DNA of 61,359 bases from Streptomyces sp. TRM49041 (GTDB lineage Bacteria > Actinomycetota > Actinomycetes > Streptomycetales > Streptomycetaceae), in NCBI RefSeq assembly GCF_008271805.1, contig NZ_VSRY01000100.1, positions 1-61,359 of the forward strand, written 5' to 3'. The stretch's first letter is position 1, and each line of letters starts with the position of its first letter. The notes below the pieces were generated by a model. It saw only the letters and a program-made list of their open reading frames with translations, did no database searches and had not been told where the DNA came from. Both the position numbers and the translations under genes were made by a program. Below, one piece after another: positions 52,482 to 61,333 of this stretch.

Positions 52482-53576
52482 GTGAAACCGTCAGACTTTT
52501 TGAGGACAGCTGTGGCGCAGGAGCGGGATGGCAAGGTCGAGATCCGCAAGGACCAGCTACAGGCTTTGATGGGGGGCGAGCTCCCCGATGCGATCAAGAA
52601 GGCCCGCGAGATCCACGCGCGAGGCAAGAAGCCGCAGGTTGTGCGCGTGCGGCGGTCCTTCGTGAGGCTGGAGAAGTTCGGCGGGACGGTCGAGACCGAG
52701 AGGAAGCCGCTGCCTCGGGCCGAGCGCCCGCTCTCCGCACAGATGATCACGCCGAAAGGGCTCACCCTGAAGCTGTACCTCCTGATGCTGTTCGCGGCGC
52801 AGTGCGAGGCGGCGGTCGGCAAGGAGTGGCCTCAGCCGTACCCGATCGAGCCGGACGCCCAGAAGACCGATTCCTGGGAAGGCTTGGTGGCGACCGTCGC
52901 CAAGTACGCCGGGCCCGGCGTACAGGCGTCCTCGGTCCGCACGAACAAGGTCAGGCAGATCGCCCAAGCGATGAAGGCACTTGAGGAGATGGGGCTGCTC
53001 AAGTCGGCAACCGGGATTAAGGGGCAGGTCCGCCGTGGCGTTCTGCTCCTGTGCGAGAACGGAAAGAGCAAGGACACCGGCGCCGCGAGCATCCCGTACA
53101 CCGTGCCGGCCGATGACGAGAGCTTCCTTGAGATCCCCATCGGGTTCTTTACCAACGGCTGGGTCCACGTGCTCACCAATAGCGAGATCGCGGCCCTGCT
53201 GATGTGGTTCGACGTCATGAAGTTTGACGCCATGCACGTGACTCCCGAGGGCAGAGCCCCAATGACCGTCGGGTACGTGCTGAGCAACGTGCGCCACGGC
53301 TTCTACGGCCTCGGCCGCGACACCTACGAGACGCACAAGCCACTCGAAGCCTTCCAGCTCCTCGACGTACACCGGCCCTCCAAGCGGTACGACAGCGGGA
53401 AGTGGAAGGACTTCGAGGAGGACAGCAGCGGCATGGTCTGTCACCGCGTGGTGCTCCGGGACGGCGCATTCGACAGAGAGGCGGGCCCGGTCGTCGAGGA
53501 AGTACTCAAGAGGCGCGACGCCACCAACGAGTGGCGTCGGTCCTTCGGCGGATTTCTGCAGCCCCAGAGGTGGTGA
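52482..53576 (+). CDS. Hypothetical cargo protein with winged-helix-like regions
   Basis: A 364-residue protein from GTG 52482 with no clear ribosome-binding site. It has a basic N-terminus with a regular helix (GGELPDAIKKAREIHARGKK) and a middle with QIAQAMKALEEMGLLKSATG, resembling a winged helix. A later segment (GYVLSNVRHGFYGLGRDTYE) may be a second such domain. This reminds me of plasmid or phage replication-type DNA-binding proteins, but I cannot assign a family. It lies alone on the plus strand in the transposon cargo. Confidence 0.6.
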   Translation: MKPSDFLRTAVAQERDGKVEIRKDQLQALMGGELPDAIKKAREIHARGKKPQVVRVRRSFVRLEKFGGTVETERKPLPRAERPLSAQMITPKGLTLKLYLLMLFAAQCEAAVGKEWPQPYPIEPDAQKTDSWEGLVATVAKYAGPGVQASSVRTNKVRQIAQAMKALEEMGLLKSATGIKGQVRRGVLLLCENGKSKDTGAASIPYTVPADDESFLEIPIGFFTNGWVHVLTNSEIAALLMWFDVMKFDAMHVTPEGRAPMTVGYVLSNVRHGFYGLGRDTYETHKPLEAFQLLDVHRPSKRYDSGKWKDFEEDSSGMVCHRVVLRDGAFDREAGPVVEEVLKRRDATNEWRRSFGGFLQPQRW

Positions 53577-53660
53577 CCCGGGCCCGGGCCAGGAACCACC
53601 GACAAGACCACCACCCGGCTCCGCAACGAGACCGGCGGGACATGGAGCCGATGCGCCCCT

Positions 53661-53736
53661 GGGGATCACGCACGATCACCAGCAGGCTGGACTCCACGAG
53701 GAACTGGCGATAGCTGAATACGAGAGCTCACCAGTA
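53661..53736. repeat. 76-bp direct repeat, copy 1
   Basis: It matches 54839-54914 at 69 of 76 positions without gaps, 1178 bp apart in the same orientation. The pair brackets the 53748-54803 gene. Part of each copy could encode SSLLV-x-VRDP on the minus strand. Confidence 0.9.
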
Positions 53737-53747
53737 GCCGACTGGAG

Positions 53748-54803
53748 CTATCCGAGGAGCAGAGACACGATCGAGGCGAGCGAACCCACGATTCCGAACC
53801 GGGTGGCGAACGGTTCGATGCGGAGCCTCCACATGGAGCTGCGCAGTTCCGGTGTGTCCTCTTCGGACGCTGCCTGGGCCTGGAGTTCGTCTATGAGCGC
53901 GTTCCCTCCGGGATACTCGCCCAGATCCTGCCGGAGCCGGTTGAGAATCGAGATCAGGTCGGCGTCTTCCAGGCCGGTGTTCTGCCGGTTGTGGCTTCCA
54001 GCAATGGCTCTGCCGCCCCGGGACGCTGCGGAGGCGGGGCCGCTGCCGAAACTTACGGCAGCGCCCGCCCCGATGTCACCGACGCTGATGTTGGCCTGGG
54101 GGGCCTGCGGGTGGTGCTGACTGTGGTCGGTCACGTTCCCTCGCACCGTCTGGGCGTTGCTTCCTCTGGCGGCCAGGCTGCTGTCGTGCACCGGCCCATA
54201 CACGACATTACTGTCGACGATGATGGTGCCGTTTGAGACGGGCCGCTGCTGACGGGTAGTCAGGAAAAACCACAGAGTCTGCTTGGAGTGCACGAAGTCG
54301 ATGCCGTCGGCGGTCAGCGTAATGCGTTGGGGCCGGGGGGCGCGGTCGGCCATAAGAAGGCCCTTGGCTTCCAGATAGGCGACGGCGGCGTCTACTTCGT
54401 GCCATGTGACCTCGGTGCCGCAGAACCACCACTCCTTGGCCGCGGCGAACTTCTGCAGGTCCGCCGAGCCCCCCGACGGGGAGTTGTTATACGCCCAGTG
54501 AGGCAGCACGTTGTTCAGATGTGCCTCGCGTTCGGCTCGTGGCTCCGAGTGGGCCCGCAACTCACGGGCCTTGGCCACGCCGGCCCAGGTCAAGCGGATG
54601 AGGGGAGAACGGCCGTTGGCCTGGTTGACCGCACGCCTCGCCCAACCACGCACTACGAGATGGGAGACCACGGCCTGCTCGTCGGCCGCGTCCAACCTGG
54701 CGGCTCCCACGATCCTTCCTGCATGGAGGATCTGTTCCGGGTCGTCGCCCATGGCGTCGAAAGCGCTCTGCAGGAACCGGTCGGCGTACACCTCGATTGT
54801 CAC
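53748..54803 (-). CDS. Hypothetical cargo protein with winged-helix start and membrane tail
   Basis: The product has about 351 residues from GTG 54803, 369 if begun at GTG 54857 inside the repeat. The N-terminal 170 residues look like tandem winged helices (IVGAARLDAADEQAVVSHLV, WHEVDAAVAYLEAKGLL). A Gly/Ser/Asn-rich middle (NVVYGPVHDSS, ISVGDIGAGAAVSFG) resembles bacterial amyloid-motif linkers. A coiled segment (DADLISILNRLRQDL) and a C-terminal hydrophobic stretch (FGIVGSLASIVSLLLG) follow. I know no named family. It could be a signalling or defence component of the cargo. Confidence 0.6.
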   Translation of the reverse strand: MTIEVYADRFLQSAFDAMGDDPEQILHAGRIVGAARLDAADEQAVVSHLVVRGWARRAVNQANGRSPLIRLTWAGVAKARELRAHSEPRAEREAHLNNVLPHWAYNNSPSGGSADLQKFAAAKEWWFCGTEVTWHEVDAAVAYLEAKGLLMADRAPRPQRITLTADGIDFVHSKQTLWFFLTTRQQRPVSNGTIIVDSNVVYGPVHDSSLAARGSNAQTVRGNVTDHSQHHPQAPQANISVGDIGAGAAVSFGSGPASAASRGGRAIAGSHNRQNTGLEDADLISILNRLRQDLGEYPGGNALIDELQAQAASEEDTPELRSSMWRLRIEPFATRFGIVGSLASIVSLLLG

Positions 54804-54838
54804 CCATCCATCGTACGGCGCGAGAACACCACGCCTCC

Positions 54839-54914
54839 GGGGATCACGCACGGTCACCAGCAGGCTGGACTCCTCGGGGAACTGGCGACAGTTGAATACG
54901 CGAGCCCACCAGTA
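54839..54914. repeat. 76-bp direct repeat, copy 2
   Basis: This copy of the repeat at 53661-53736 (91% identical) overlaps the upstream candidate start of the 53748-54803 gene. Confidence 0.9.
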
Positions 54915-54974
54915 CCAAGGCCGCCGTCGCAGCGCAGGGCTCAGGACGCTCCCATAGCGCCCGGGGGTCTGGGT

Positions 54975-55505
54975 TCAATCGGCCTGCTGGGCGTCCCTCA
55001 GCAGCTTCTCGTACAGGGCCTCGGAGGCTTCGATGCTGGCACCGAGGGCTTCCATGCCGGGGGTGACGACTGCGACGGCGACGCGGTCGTTGAGAATGTA
55101 GAAGGTGTCGATGTCGTCGGCGAGTTCTGCGATCAGGCGCCCCCGAGGTCCGTCGGCCATCATCTCGGGGGCCTTGTCATACCAGAAGCTGTGGGCGAGG
55201 TAGTTGCGGCGCTTGACCGCGTTGGTGAGGTCGGCGGGCAGCTCGGGGTCGCTGCCGCACAGCGGAGTCACCTTGGCGACGAGATTCTGAAAGCTGGAGC
55301 TGGCCGCCTTGTTCCACGGGTCAGTACCCAGCACGCGCTTCTCCTGCCGAGCGAGGCCGATTCGGTGGTGCGCGAGCGCGTTGATCAGCCCGCGTTCCAC
55401 AGTGGCGGCGGTGAACATGGCCAGACCGTAGGCCGCGTAGACAGTCGGATCCTCGTTGGGGAGATGACGTATGGGGTTCTCGTAGTCCGTCGCCATGCCT
55501 CTCAT
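54975..55505 (-). CDS. HEPN-like protein
   Basis: A 176-residue, largely helical protein. It contains a helix with a conserved-type Glu (FTAATVERGLINALAHHRIG) and, after a loop, VKRRNYLAHSFWYD, which has the HEPN RNase motif RN-x3-H (R-x4-6-H). HEPN proteins of this kind cleave RNA in toxin, abortive-infection and transposon-cargo defence systems. The start is ATG 55505 or ATG 55496. It lies alone on the minus strand, divergent from the ParA-like gene. RNase activity is inferred from the motif only. Confidence 0.6.
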   Translation of the reverse strand: MRGMATDYENPIRHLPNEDPTVYAAYGLAMFTAATVERGLINALAHHRIGLARQEKRVLGTDPWNKAASSSFQNLVAKVTPLCGSDPELPADLTNAVKRRNYLAHSFWYDKAPEMMADGPRGRLIAELADDIDTFYILNDRVAVAVVTPGMEALGASIEASEALYEKLLRDAQQAD

Positions 55506-55753
55506 AGTGGACGCTCGGCCACCCTCGGTCACTCCCATTTTCGCAACGCCCCACGCGGATCTTCCGGGCCAGCCCTCTGGGGTCAGGGCGGTCGTCTTCG
55601 CGCACTGGCGGCTGTGGCCGGCGCGCTGGCGCAGGGATCCGCGGTGGTTGCTCCGTTGCCCCCCGCCGTACACGCACAGTCATCGGTGGGTGGTCATGGT
55701 CGTAGCCGTCGGCTGCGTGCAGTGCGGCGAGCAAGTCCACGTCCAGCCCAACC

Positions 55754-55782
55754 TTGACAATGTCCAAAATGGACGCTACGAT
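55754..55782 (+). promoter_or_regulatory. Promoter of the ParA-like gene with internal operator
   Basis: TTGACA (55754-55759) and TACGAT (55777-55782) are 17 bp apart, an excellent housekeeping promoter. GTCCA-AAA-TGGAC (55762-55774) is a perfect inverted repeat lying in the spacer, where a repressor would block polymerase. ParA-type proteins often autoregulate. Confidence 0.75.
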
Positions 55783-55819
55783 GGCTTCATTGTCCAACTC
55801 AGGCGCGGATGGGGTGTCG

Positions 55820-56839
55820 ATGATCACTTACGCCTTCTGGAACAATAAGGGCGGCACTGGCAAGACGAGTCTATGTTTCCAGACCTTGTCGCATTACGCT
55901 CACAAGAATCCCGATAAACGTATCCTCGTGCTGGATGTTTGCCCGCAGGCGAACCTCTCCGAGCTGCTGTATGGGGGGCTCGCCTTTCGAGGTAGCGAAG
56001 TGCTGCTTGCGCGACAGGGGGAGCCGGTGCGTCGCACGATCGGCGGCTACTTCGAGTTGCGCCTGTCTTCCCCCTTTGCCCCACCGACCATCGTGGCGGC
56101 TGACTATATCTCGAAGCCCAGTCAGTACAACCAGGCGATTCCAGAGAATATTGACCTCATTGCCGGTGACCCGTTGCTGGAGATGCAGGCAACTGCGATG
56201 TCAGCGCTGGCAAACACGTCGATCCCGACCACGAACTCGTGGCTGCGAATCATCGACTGGATTCGTGACCTCCTCGAAACGGTCTCAGATGACTACGACA
56301 CCGTGTTCATCGACACGAACCCCTCGTTCTCGATGTACACGCAGGTGGCGCTTTCATCTTCCGACAGACTTATCTTGCCGGTGATGGCGGATGACTCATC
56401 GCGTCGTGCAATTCAGAATGCCTTCTCTCTGGTGTACGGTCTCAAGCTCCCGTCGGACATCTATACTCAGTACGCCTTCGCGACTCGGCTTCGCGAGGCG
56501 GGGCGGGATCTTCCGCAAGTGCATGTGATTGCTAAGAACCGGCTCACTCAGTACATGGGGGCCGCTTCCGCGTACGCTGCGGTGCTGCACTCCATTGACC
56601 GGGACGTCGTCGCGCTCATGGCGTCTACCCCCGAGATGTTCACCTTCGACAATATCGAGGACGGCGTCGTGGAGATCCGCGACTTCCAGACCGCAGGCGT
56701 GGTCGCTCAGGCGCGTGGATGCCCGCTCTACGCGCAGAGGCCCGGCAAACTGGACATCATGGGGCATCGTGTTCAGGTGAAAGCAGACTACCTGGAGAAC
56801 TGCGTTGTCGACGCCAGAAAGCTTGTGGCCGCACTCTAA
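55820..56839 (+). CDS. ParA-like AAA/SIMIBI ATPase
   Basis: A 339-residue P-loop ATPase with the deviant Walker A NNKGGTGKTS just after the N-terminus, Walker A' region VLDVCPQANLSELL and Walker B VFIDTNPS. It belongs to the ParA/MinD group, used in DNA partition and positioning. ATG 55820 is preferred; GTG 55814 is possible. The predicted transcript starts near 55789. Base composition is clearly less GC-rich than that of the neighbours, suggesting foreign origin. No ParB gene is adjacent. It is transposon cargo, convergent with tniQ. Confidence 0.85.
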   Translation: MITYAFWNNKGGTGKTSLCFQTLSHYAHKNPDKRILVLDVCPQANLSELLYGGLAFRGSEVLLARQGEPVRRTIGGYFELRLSSPFAPPTIVAADYISKPSQYNQAIPENIDLIAGDPLLEMQATAMSALANTSIPTTNSWLRIIDWIRDLLETVSDDYDTVFIDTNPSFSMYTQVALSSSDRLILPVMADDSSRRAIQNAFSLVYGLKLPSDIYTQYAFATRLREAGRDLPQVHVIAKNRLTQYMGAASAYAAVLHSIDRDVVALMASTPEMFTFDNIEDGVVEIRDFQTAGVVAQARGCPLYAQRPGKLDIMGHRVQVKADYLENCVVDARKLVAAL

Positions 56840-56855
56840 GCCTGGTGAGTGATGC

Positions 56856-56884
56856 GGGGCCCTGGTGCTATCTGCCAGGGCCCC
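56856..56884 (+). terminator. Terminator between the ParA-like gene and tniQ
   Basis: GGGGCCCTGG (56856-56865) pairs with CCAGGGCCCC (56875-56884), shortly after the ParA-like stop and followed by CCTTTGC. Confidence 0.8.
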
Positions 56885-56963
56885 CTTTGCAGCCTGGACG
56901 GATTCTCGGGTGCAAACCGCTTTCGTCCCGCGAATATGCGACACCTCAACATGTGGGCATGCC

Positions 56964-57590
56964 TCAAGCCTGTCTGAGGCGCTGCTGCCATGACCGGGTA
57001 CGCCGGAGGTGATAGGCGAGTGCGCCGTAGGAGATCGAGTATTCGTGGTTGTCCAGGAGTTCGGCCCACATCTGTCTCGTGTTGAGGCCGGCGGCGATCA
57101 TGCCTTCGAGGAGGTCGGAGATTTCGCTGCTGATCGGGTCGGCGCCTCGACGCGTCCCTGGCAGGAGCGGCTGAGCCGTGTCCAGCGCCCGGTGGACGAC
57201 CCATCTCTGCACGCCATGGCGCTGTGTGAGCAGCCGCATCGGCACACCCCTGTAGGCGTCACGGGCTATGCGGTATCGGAGGTCGCGGCGGCCATGGAAA
57301 GGGAACCTCCTCGCATAGCGTGCTGTTGGTTTGAAGCGTCCCCGACGTGAGCTGGCATCGGCAAGAGCGCGGTCCAGGGAATCGGGGCTCCGGCCAGAAA
57401 CCGCAGCGAGACGATCGAGAATCGGCTTCCCGAACCAGTAGGGCGGTCCGCAGAGGTATTCGTGCAGGTAGCTGGGCTTCAGATGGTTGGCACGGGCCAT
57501 ACGTCGAATGTAAGAGTCCGTGGTTTCCCCAAAGCGGGGCGAAACCTGGACGGGGAGTGGGCGCGGATGGTCGATGGTCCCTGTCAGCAC
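56964..57590 (-). CDS. tniQ: TniQ family transposition protein
   Basis: A short 208-residue TniQ with the family signature PRFGETTDSYIRRMARANHL near its N-terminus and a C-terminal HTH-like region (SDLLEGMIAAGLNTRQMWAE). TniQ/TnsD proteins link the target site to the AAA+ regulator in Tn7-like transposition. GTG 57590 overlaps the tnsC stop region, indicating coupled translation. Compared with TnsD it is small, without an obvious large target-binding domain, so target choice is unclear. It is the last gene of the transposition operon. Confidence 0.88.
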   Translation of the reverse strand: MLTGTIDHPRPLPVQVSPRFGETTDSYIRRMARANHLKPSYLHEYLCGPPYWFGKPILDRLAAVSGRSPDSLDRALADASSRRGRFKPTARYARRFPFHGRRDLRYRIARDAYRGVPMRLLTQRHGVQRWVVHRALDTAQPLLPGTRRGADPISSEISDLLEGMIAAGLNTRQMWAELLDNHEYSISYGALAYHLRRTRSWQQRLRQA

Positions 57591-58630
57591 GGGGATGCCT
57601 TTGCGTGAAGTGGCGCGGAGGCTTCTGCGGCGTGATCCAGGGGGATCGAGTCGATCCCCGCTTTTGTGACGCGTTCCGTGCCGTTGAGGATCGCGTCGAT
57701 GGCAGCACCCCGGATCGCGTGGGAGAGCGCGCCGATCATCCCTCCAGTGCGTCTGTGGAGGTGCCGGTCCAGTTTGACCAGGCTGCCCTGTGGATGGTCG
57801 TGCAGGAGTAAGGTTTTCTCCAGCGTTGCGACCAATCCTTTCCATTCGTCGCCGTAGGGAAAGGGGCGGGTAGGGACGAGGGTGAAACGACCCGCGATCT
57901 GGGCGCCCCGTGTGCCGGCAAGCAGCTCGCTGGTTTCCAGGCTGATGCCCGCGTAGACGAATGTTGCAGGGATACGTTCAGAGAAGTACTTGAGGGTGTC
58001 GGAGACTTCGGCGCCCGCCCGGGTGACCTGCGAGATGTTGTGGACCTCGTCAACGAGCACGAGGCCGGTGCGGGTATCGGTGCATACGCCGACCACGGCC
58101 TCGATGATGTCCGTCATATTCGATCGGTGCCGCACCGGCAGGCCCAGGAAGCGACCAAACTCCGCGGCAACCATGCGAGCAGTCGCGGCGGGCGGGACCG
58201 TGATGTAGAGCACGGGAATGCGGTCCGAGACATTCGGGTGACGAGCCCGGTCGAGAAGCTCATGAGAACGTCCGAGCTGGGAGATAGCGCTCGTCTTTCC
58301 TGTGCCGGGTGGCCCGGAGACCATCAGTCCGCGGCGGGCACTGATCGCGTGGCGGTTGAGAAGGACCAGCCGACGGCCGCAGATCACCGTTCTCTCGACA
58401 AAAGACGTGGCGACCGTGAGCATGCGGGCGTGATGGTCGAGCCGGTCCTCGTCGTAGAGAATTCGGTCAGCCAGGGACAGTCGCTTTAGATCATCAGGGG
58501 CAAGCAACACTGGGGCTGCAGGAGGGCCATCGACGAACCTGCGCCATCCGTCCAAGGTGGTCAATTGTCGGTTGGCATCGGCATCGGCATCCTGCAACGT
58601 GGGGTGCTGGGCCGCTTCGGAGCGAGTCAC
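57584..58630 (-). CDS. tnsC: TnsC/TniB-like AAA+ ATPase
   Basis: A 348-residue AAA+ transposition regulator with Walker A SGPPGTGKTSAI and Walker B GLVLVDEVHNI. It couples target recognition to the transposase by forming ATP-dependent filaments on DNA. GTG 58630 overlaps the tnsB stop as GTGA and is preferred over a TTG 12 bp earlier. It overlaps tniQ downstream. The order tnsA-tnsB-tnsC-tniQ is the classic Tn7-like arrangement. Confidence 0.9.
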   Translation of the reverse strand: MTRSEAAQHPTLQDADADANRQLTTLDGWRRFVDGPPAAPVLLAPDDLKRLSLADRILYDEDRLDHHARMLTVATSFVERTVICGRRLVLLNRHAISARRGLMVSGPPGTGKTSAISQLGRSHELLDRARHPNVSDRIPVLYITVPPAATARMVAAEFGRFLGLPVRHRSNMTDIIEAVVGVCTDTRTGLVLVDEVHNISQVTRAGAEVSDTLKYFSERIPATFVYAGISLETSELLAGTRGAQIAGRFTLVPTRPFPYGDEWKGLVATLEKTLLLHDHPQGSLVKLDRHLHRRTGGMIGALSHAIRGAAIDAILNGTERVTKAGIDSIPLDHAAEASAPLHAKASPC

Positions 58631-60507
58631 GGGCGCCTCCAAGGGTTGGCGAGCGGGTCGAAGAGGCCCAGCGGGATGACTTCGGCGAGATGGATGTCCG
58701 TCCCGTCGTCGTGTGTGGGCTCGGTGGATGGCGTGTCGGGAACCGATCGGTCCCCGGCGGTCACCCGGGTGCGGGCGGCGGCCCGGCGGGCACGTCTGGA
58801 ACGCGTGGCCGGGGGGTCCTCCTTGGCGCCGGGGCCGTCGTGGGCTCGCCGCAGCAGAGCACTGACGGCATCGGCGATCTGTTCCTCGGTGCCTCCGGAG
58901 ACTTGCTCACAGGCCCGGTCCCAGGCCAGCTCGCCGAACGGTACGCCGACGCGGTGTAGCTGCTTCCAGAAGACGGTGATCCAACGTTCGCCTTGGCGGT
59001 CGCGTACCCAGATCCGGGAGACGTCGTAGGGGTCGTGGTGGATCTCCCACAGGCCCTTCTTCGCCGCCACTCCGGAGTGCTGGCGGCGAAAAGGATTCAA
59101 CTCCGCGCTGTCGTAGATGCGGTGCTTGATGCGGATGCCATAGGCGTTGATCGCCTGCCAGCGCTCGGGCAGCAGCTCGACGTAGTCATCGGCGCCGAGC
59201 GGAACCGGAACGTAGCCGCAGGACTCAAGTAGAGTCGCGTACTTCTCGTTCGGAGAGAACGCCCGCGCCGGTGAATCCGGGTCGCGCAATGCGTCATGGG
59301 GCCTGGTCTGCCAGCAGGCGATGACCCACTCGTCGAGAAGGCTCTGAAGTTCGGGCAGCGACCACAGCGGCCCGTCTTCTAGTTTCCGGCCGCGCCGGTC
59401 CGTGGTCGAGCCGGTGTAACCGGCGACGAACTGGGCGAACAGCGTCGCCACCGAGCCAAGCGTCTTCTCGATCGTGCCCTTGTCGGTCGGCGTCGCCTTG
59501 TGGGCCGGTTGCAGGTTGATACCCAGATAGCGGCAGGACGCCCGGAAGTTGTGCGAGACGAACACCTTGCCGTGGTCGCAGACGATGGTCTCCGGAACAA
59601 TCACCGGTCGGGCGGCCGCGTGCTCCAGGCGCTCGTCGATACTCAGCAGCCGCCGGTACGGCAGCACCGAGTGGGACATCCGCAGGGCCTCTGGCCAGCC
59701 CGGACGCATCGTCTCCGGTGTGACGCTTCGGGCCAGAACCGCGGAGGCATCCGCGGCCTTTGTGGTGGGCCGCAGCACCGCCGCGGTGATCGACCTCGTG
59801 GCGATGTCAACCATGGCCGTCAGCTCGACCTTCTCCGCAATCCCGTCATCCAACCGCACCAGCACATCCAGCGGCGTGGAGTCAATCTGCATCAGCTCGC
59901 CCGGGGCACTGGCCGGCAGCTCACCGAACGGTCCCGGCGGTCGCGCGTTAACCGAGCGGCGCGTGCGGGCCGACCCGGTGACGTGGGTGCCTGCGGCCAG
60001 CTTCTCGAACAGCCGGTAGAGCGTGGCCCGTGACGGCAGCTCAACTGCAGCAGTTTCCTCCCGGTCGGCGAGGATCTGCTTGGTCCGCCAGATGATGAAC
60101 CCGATGGTTCTTGTCGATGCGTCGGCAGTCTCGATGATTGCCTGCCGCATCGCTTCCACCACTGCCCCGTCGACCTGCCCGAAGGTCGGCATCTGCTTAG
60201 CCGACCGGCCGTCCGCCAGCCCGACCAGCCCGTCCCGCTGGTAGCGTTGGCGCCGCTGCTTGATCCCACTGGTCGACACCTTGTGGCCGGCTGCCGTCAG
60301 CTCGACCGCCTTGGCCCGCTCCCGCTGGGCCAGCGAGTGCACTCTCGGGTCGAACTCCGGCCGCGGCTTCGCCCCTTTCGGAGCGTCCGGCGGCAGACCG
60401 TTCAGGACCTCCAGGATGTGCCTCTCCCACCAGCGGGCCTGGTCGGCGGCCGCTTTGGGGAACTCCGCAATTCGGGCCGTCGGTGGCACCCGCTTCTTCC
60501 CGGTCAC
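58627..60507 (-). CDS. tnsB: TnsB/TniA-like DDE transposase
   Basis: A 626-residue Mu/Tn7-type transposase. N-terminal HTH regions (GHKVSTSGIKQRRQRYQ) bind the transposon ends. The RNase H-fold core has the acidic triad: Asp in MQIDSTPLDV, Asp in IVCDHGKVF, and Glu in TDKGTIEKTLG exactly 35 residues after the second Asp (D-x35-E). A C-terminal beta domain (Mu-C type) and a basic tail follow. GTG 60507 overlaps the tnsA stop. All catalytic residues are present, so it may be active. Confidence 0.93.
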   Translation of the reverse strand: MTGKKRVPPTARIAEFPKAAADQARWWERHILEVLNGLPPDAPKGAKPRPEFDPRVHSLAQRERAKAVELTAAGHKVSTSGIKQRRQRYQRDGLVGLADGRSAKQMPTFGQVDGAVVEAMRQAIIETADASTRTIGFIIWRTKQILADREETAAVELPSRATLYRLFEKLAAGTHVTGSARTRRSVNARPPGPFGELPASAPGELMQIDSTPLDVLVRLDDGIAEKVELTAMVDIATRSITAAVLRPTTKAADASAVLARSVTPETMRPGWPEALRMSHSVLPYRRLLSIDERLEHAAARPVIVPETIVCDHGKVFVSHNFRASCRYLGINLQPAHKATPTDKGTIEKTLGSVATLFAQFVAGYTGSTTDRRGRKLEDGPLWSLPELQSLLDEWVIACWQTRPHDALRDPDSPARAFSPNEKYATLLESCGYVPVPLGADDYVELLPERWQAINAYGIRIKHRIYDSAELNPFRRQHSGVAAKKGLWEIHHDPYDVSRIWVRDRQGERWITVFWKQLHRVGVPFGELAWDRACEQVSGGTEEQIADAVSALLRRAHDGPGAKEDPPATRSRRARRAAARTRVTAGDRSVPDTPSTEPTHDDGTDIHLAEVIPLGLFDPLANPWRRP

Positions 60508-61256
60508 CGGGCCCTCGCATCCGCCAGGCTCACGATCGTGCGGGGTCCCAGCAGCTGGGCCGCCATGTCCTCAGGGGTCAGCTCCTGGCGCCAGAGCAGG
60601 TGGAACAGCACGGGCAGCGTCGCCAGGCGTTCCCCGGCCGCATCCGCCCCGGCCATCAGCGGCCCCGGCGTCGCGAAGACCTCCCGGAGCCGAGCCGCGG
60701 CCAGGCCGTTCAGGCATCGGGGATGTCGGTATCGCGACAGCCACCGGGCATTTGCCAGCAGCACCTCGTCCGGCGTCCCCAGCCGCTCGAACCTCCACCC
60801 GGTTTGGGTGCAGGCCAGGCGCGTCACCTCGAACGCTTCGGCGTCCTTCGGCTCGATCCGCTCATCCACACGGACATCGATGACCACCGCCGAGCCGTCT
60901 CCACGGCGCACGAAGTAGTCCGGGGCGTGCCGACGCTCCCGTTCGCCGTCATGCCAGTGCAGCCAGAACGGCTGAGAAGCGATCCCCACCACCTTGGGAT
61001 CGAAGTCCATCAGCAGGAGGCGGTCCCGTTCCAGCCACGACTCGAAGCCGACGTGCTGCCCATTCGTGGCCGCCCAGTACCAGCCAGCGAAGTGACGCTC
61101 ACCACGTGACCACCGAAACGGCCGCACCGGAGCGACATCCTCGAAGCGGGCTGTCACGCAGTCCAGGATCGGCCGCCGCTGACGCTCGCGTACGGCATCC
61201 ACGTACGACAGCTCGACGTACGGCCCTGCAAGATCCACCCCAGCCGGTACAGCCAT
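60504..61256 (-). CDS. tnsA: TnsA-like endonuclease
   Basis: A 250-residue protein resembling the TnsA nuclease, which cuts the non-transferred strand and allows cut-and-paste transposition. The core contains FESWLERDRLLLMDFDP (Glu), HAPDYFVRR (Asp) and AVVIDVRVDE, where the usual Q/E-V-K is D-V-R, so the catalytic Lys may be replaced by Arg. A winged-helix-like C-terminal part would contact TnsC. It is the first gene of the operon, nearest the repeats at the right end. GTGA overlap couples it to tnsB. Confidence 0.85.
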   Translation of the reverse strand: MAVPAGVDLAGPYVELSYVDAVRERQRRPILDCVTARFEDVAPVRPFRWSRGERHFAGWYWAATNGQHVGFESWLERDRLLLMDFDPKVVGIASQPFWLHWHDGERERRHAPDYFVRRGDGSAVVIDVRVDERIEPKDAEAFEVTRLACTQTGWRFERLGTPDEVLLANARWLSRYRHPRCLNGLAAARLREVFATPGPLMAGADAAGERLATLPVLFHLLWRQELTPEDMAAQLLGPRTIVSLADARAR

Positions 61257-61283
61257 CCAGCACCCCCAGTGCGATCACGCTCA

Positions 61284-61333
61284 CGACTAGGTTCACTGAG
61301 ACAGCAGCCCGAACGACTGAGTTCGCTGAGTAA
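61284..61333. repeat. Right-end transposase-binding repeats
   Basis: CGACTAGGTTCACTGAGACA (61284-61303) and CGACTGAGTTCGCTGAGTAA (61314-61333) agree at 15 of 20 positions with a 30-bp period. Their place just outside tnsA and the related inverted copy at 51719 fit TnsB-type end sites. The tnsA promoter must also lie here. More repeats may follow beyond the window. Confidence 0.7.
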
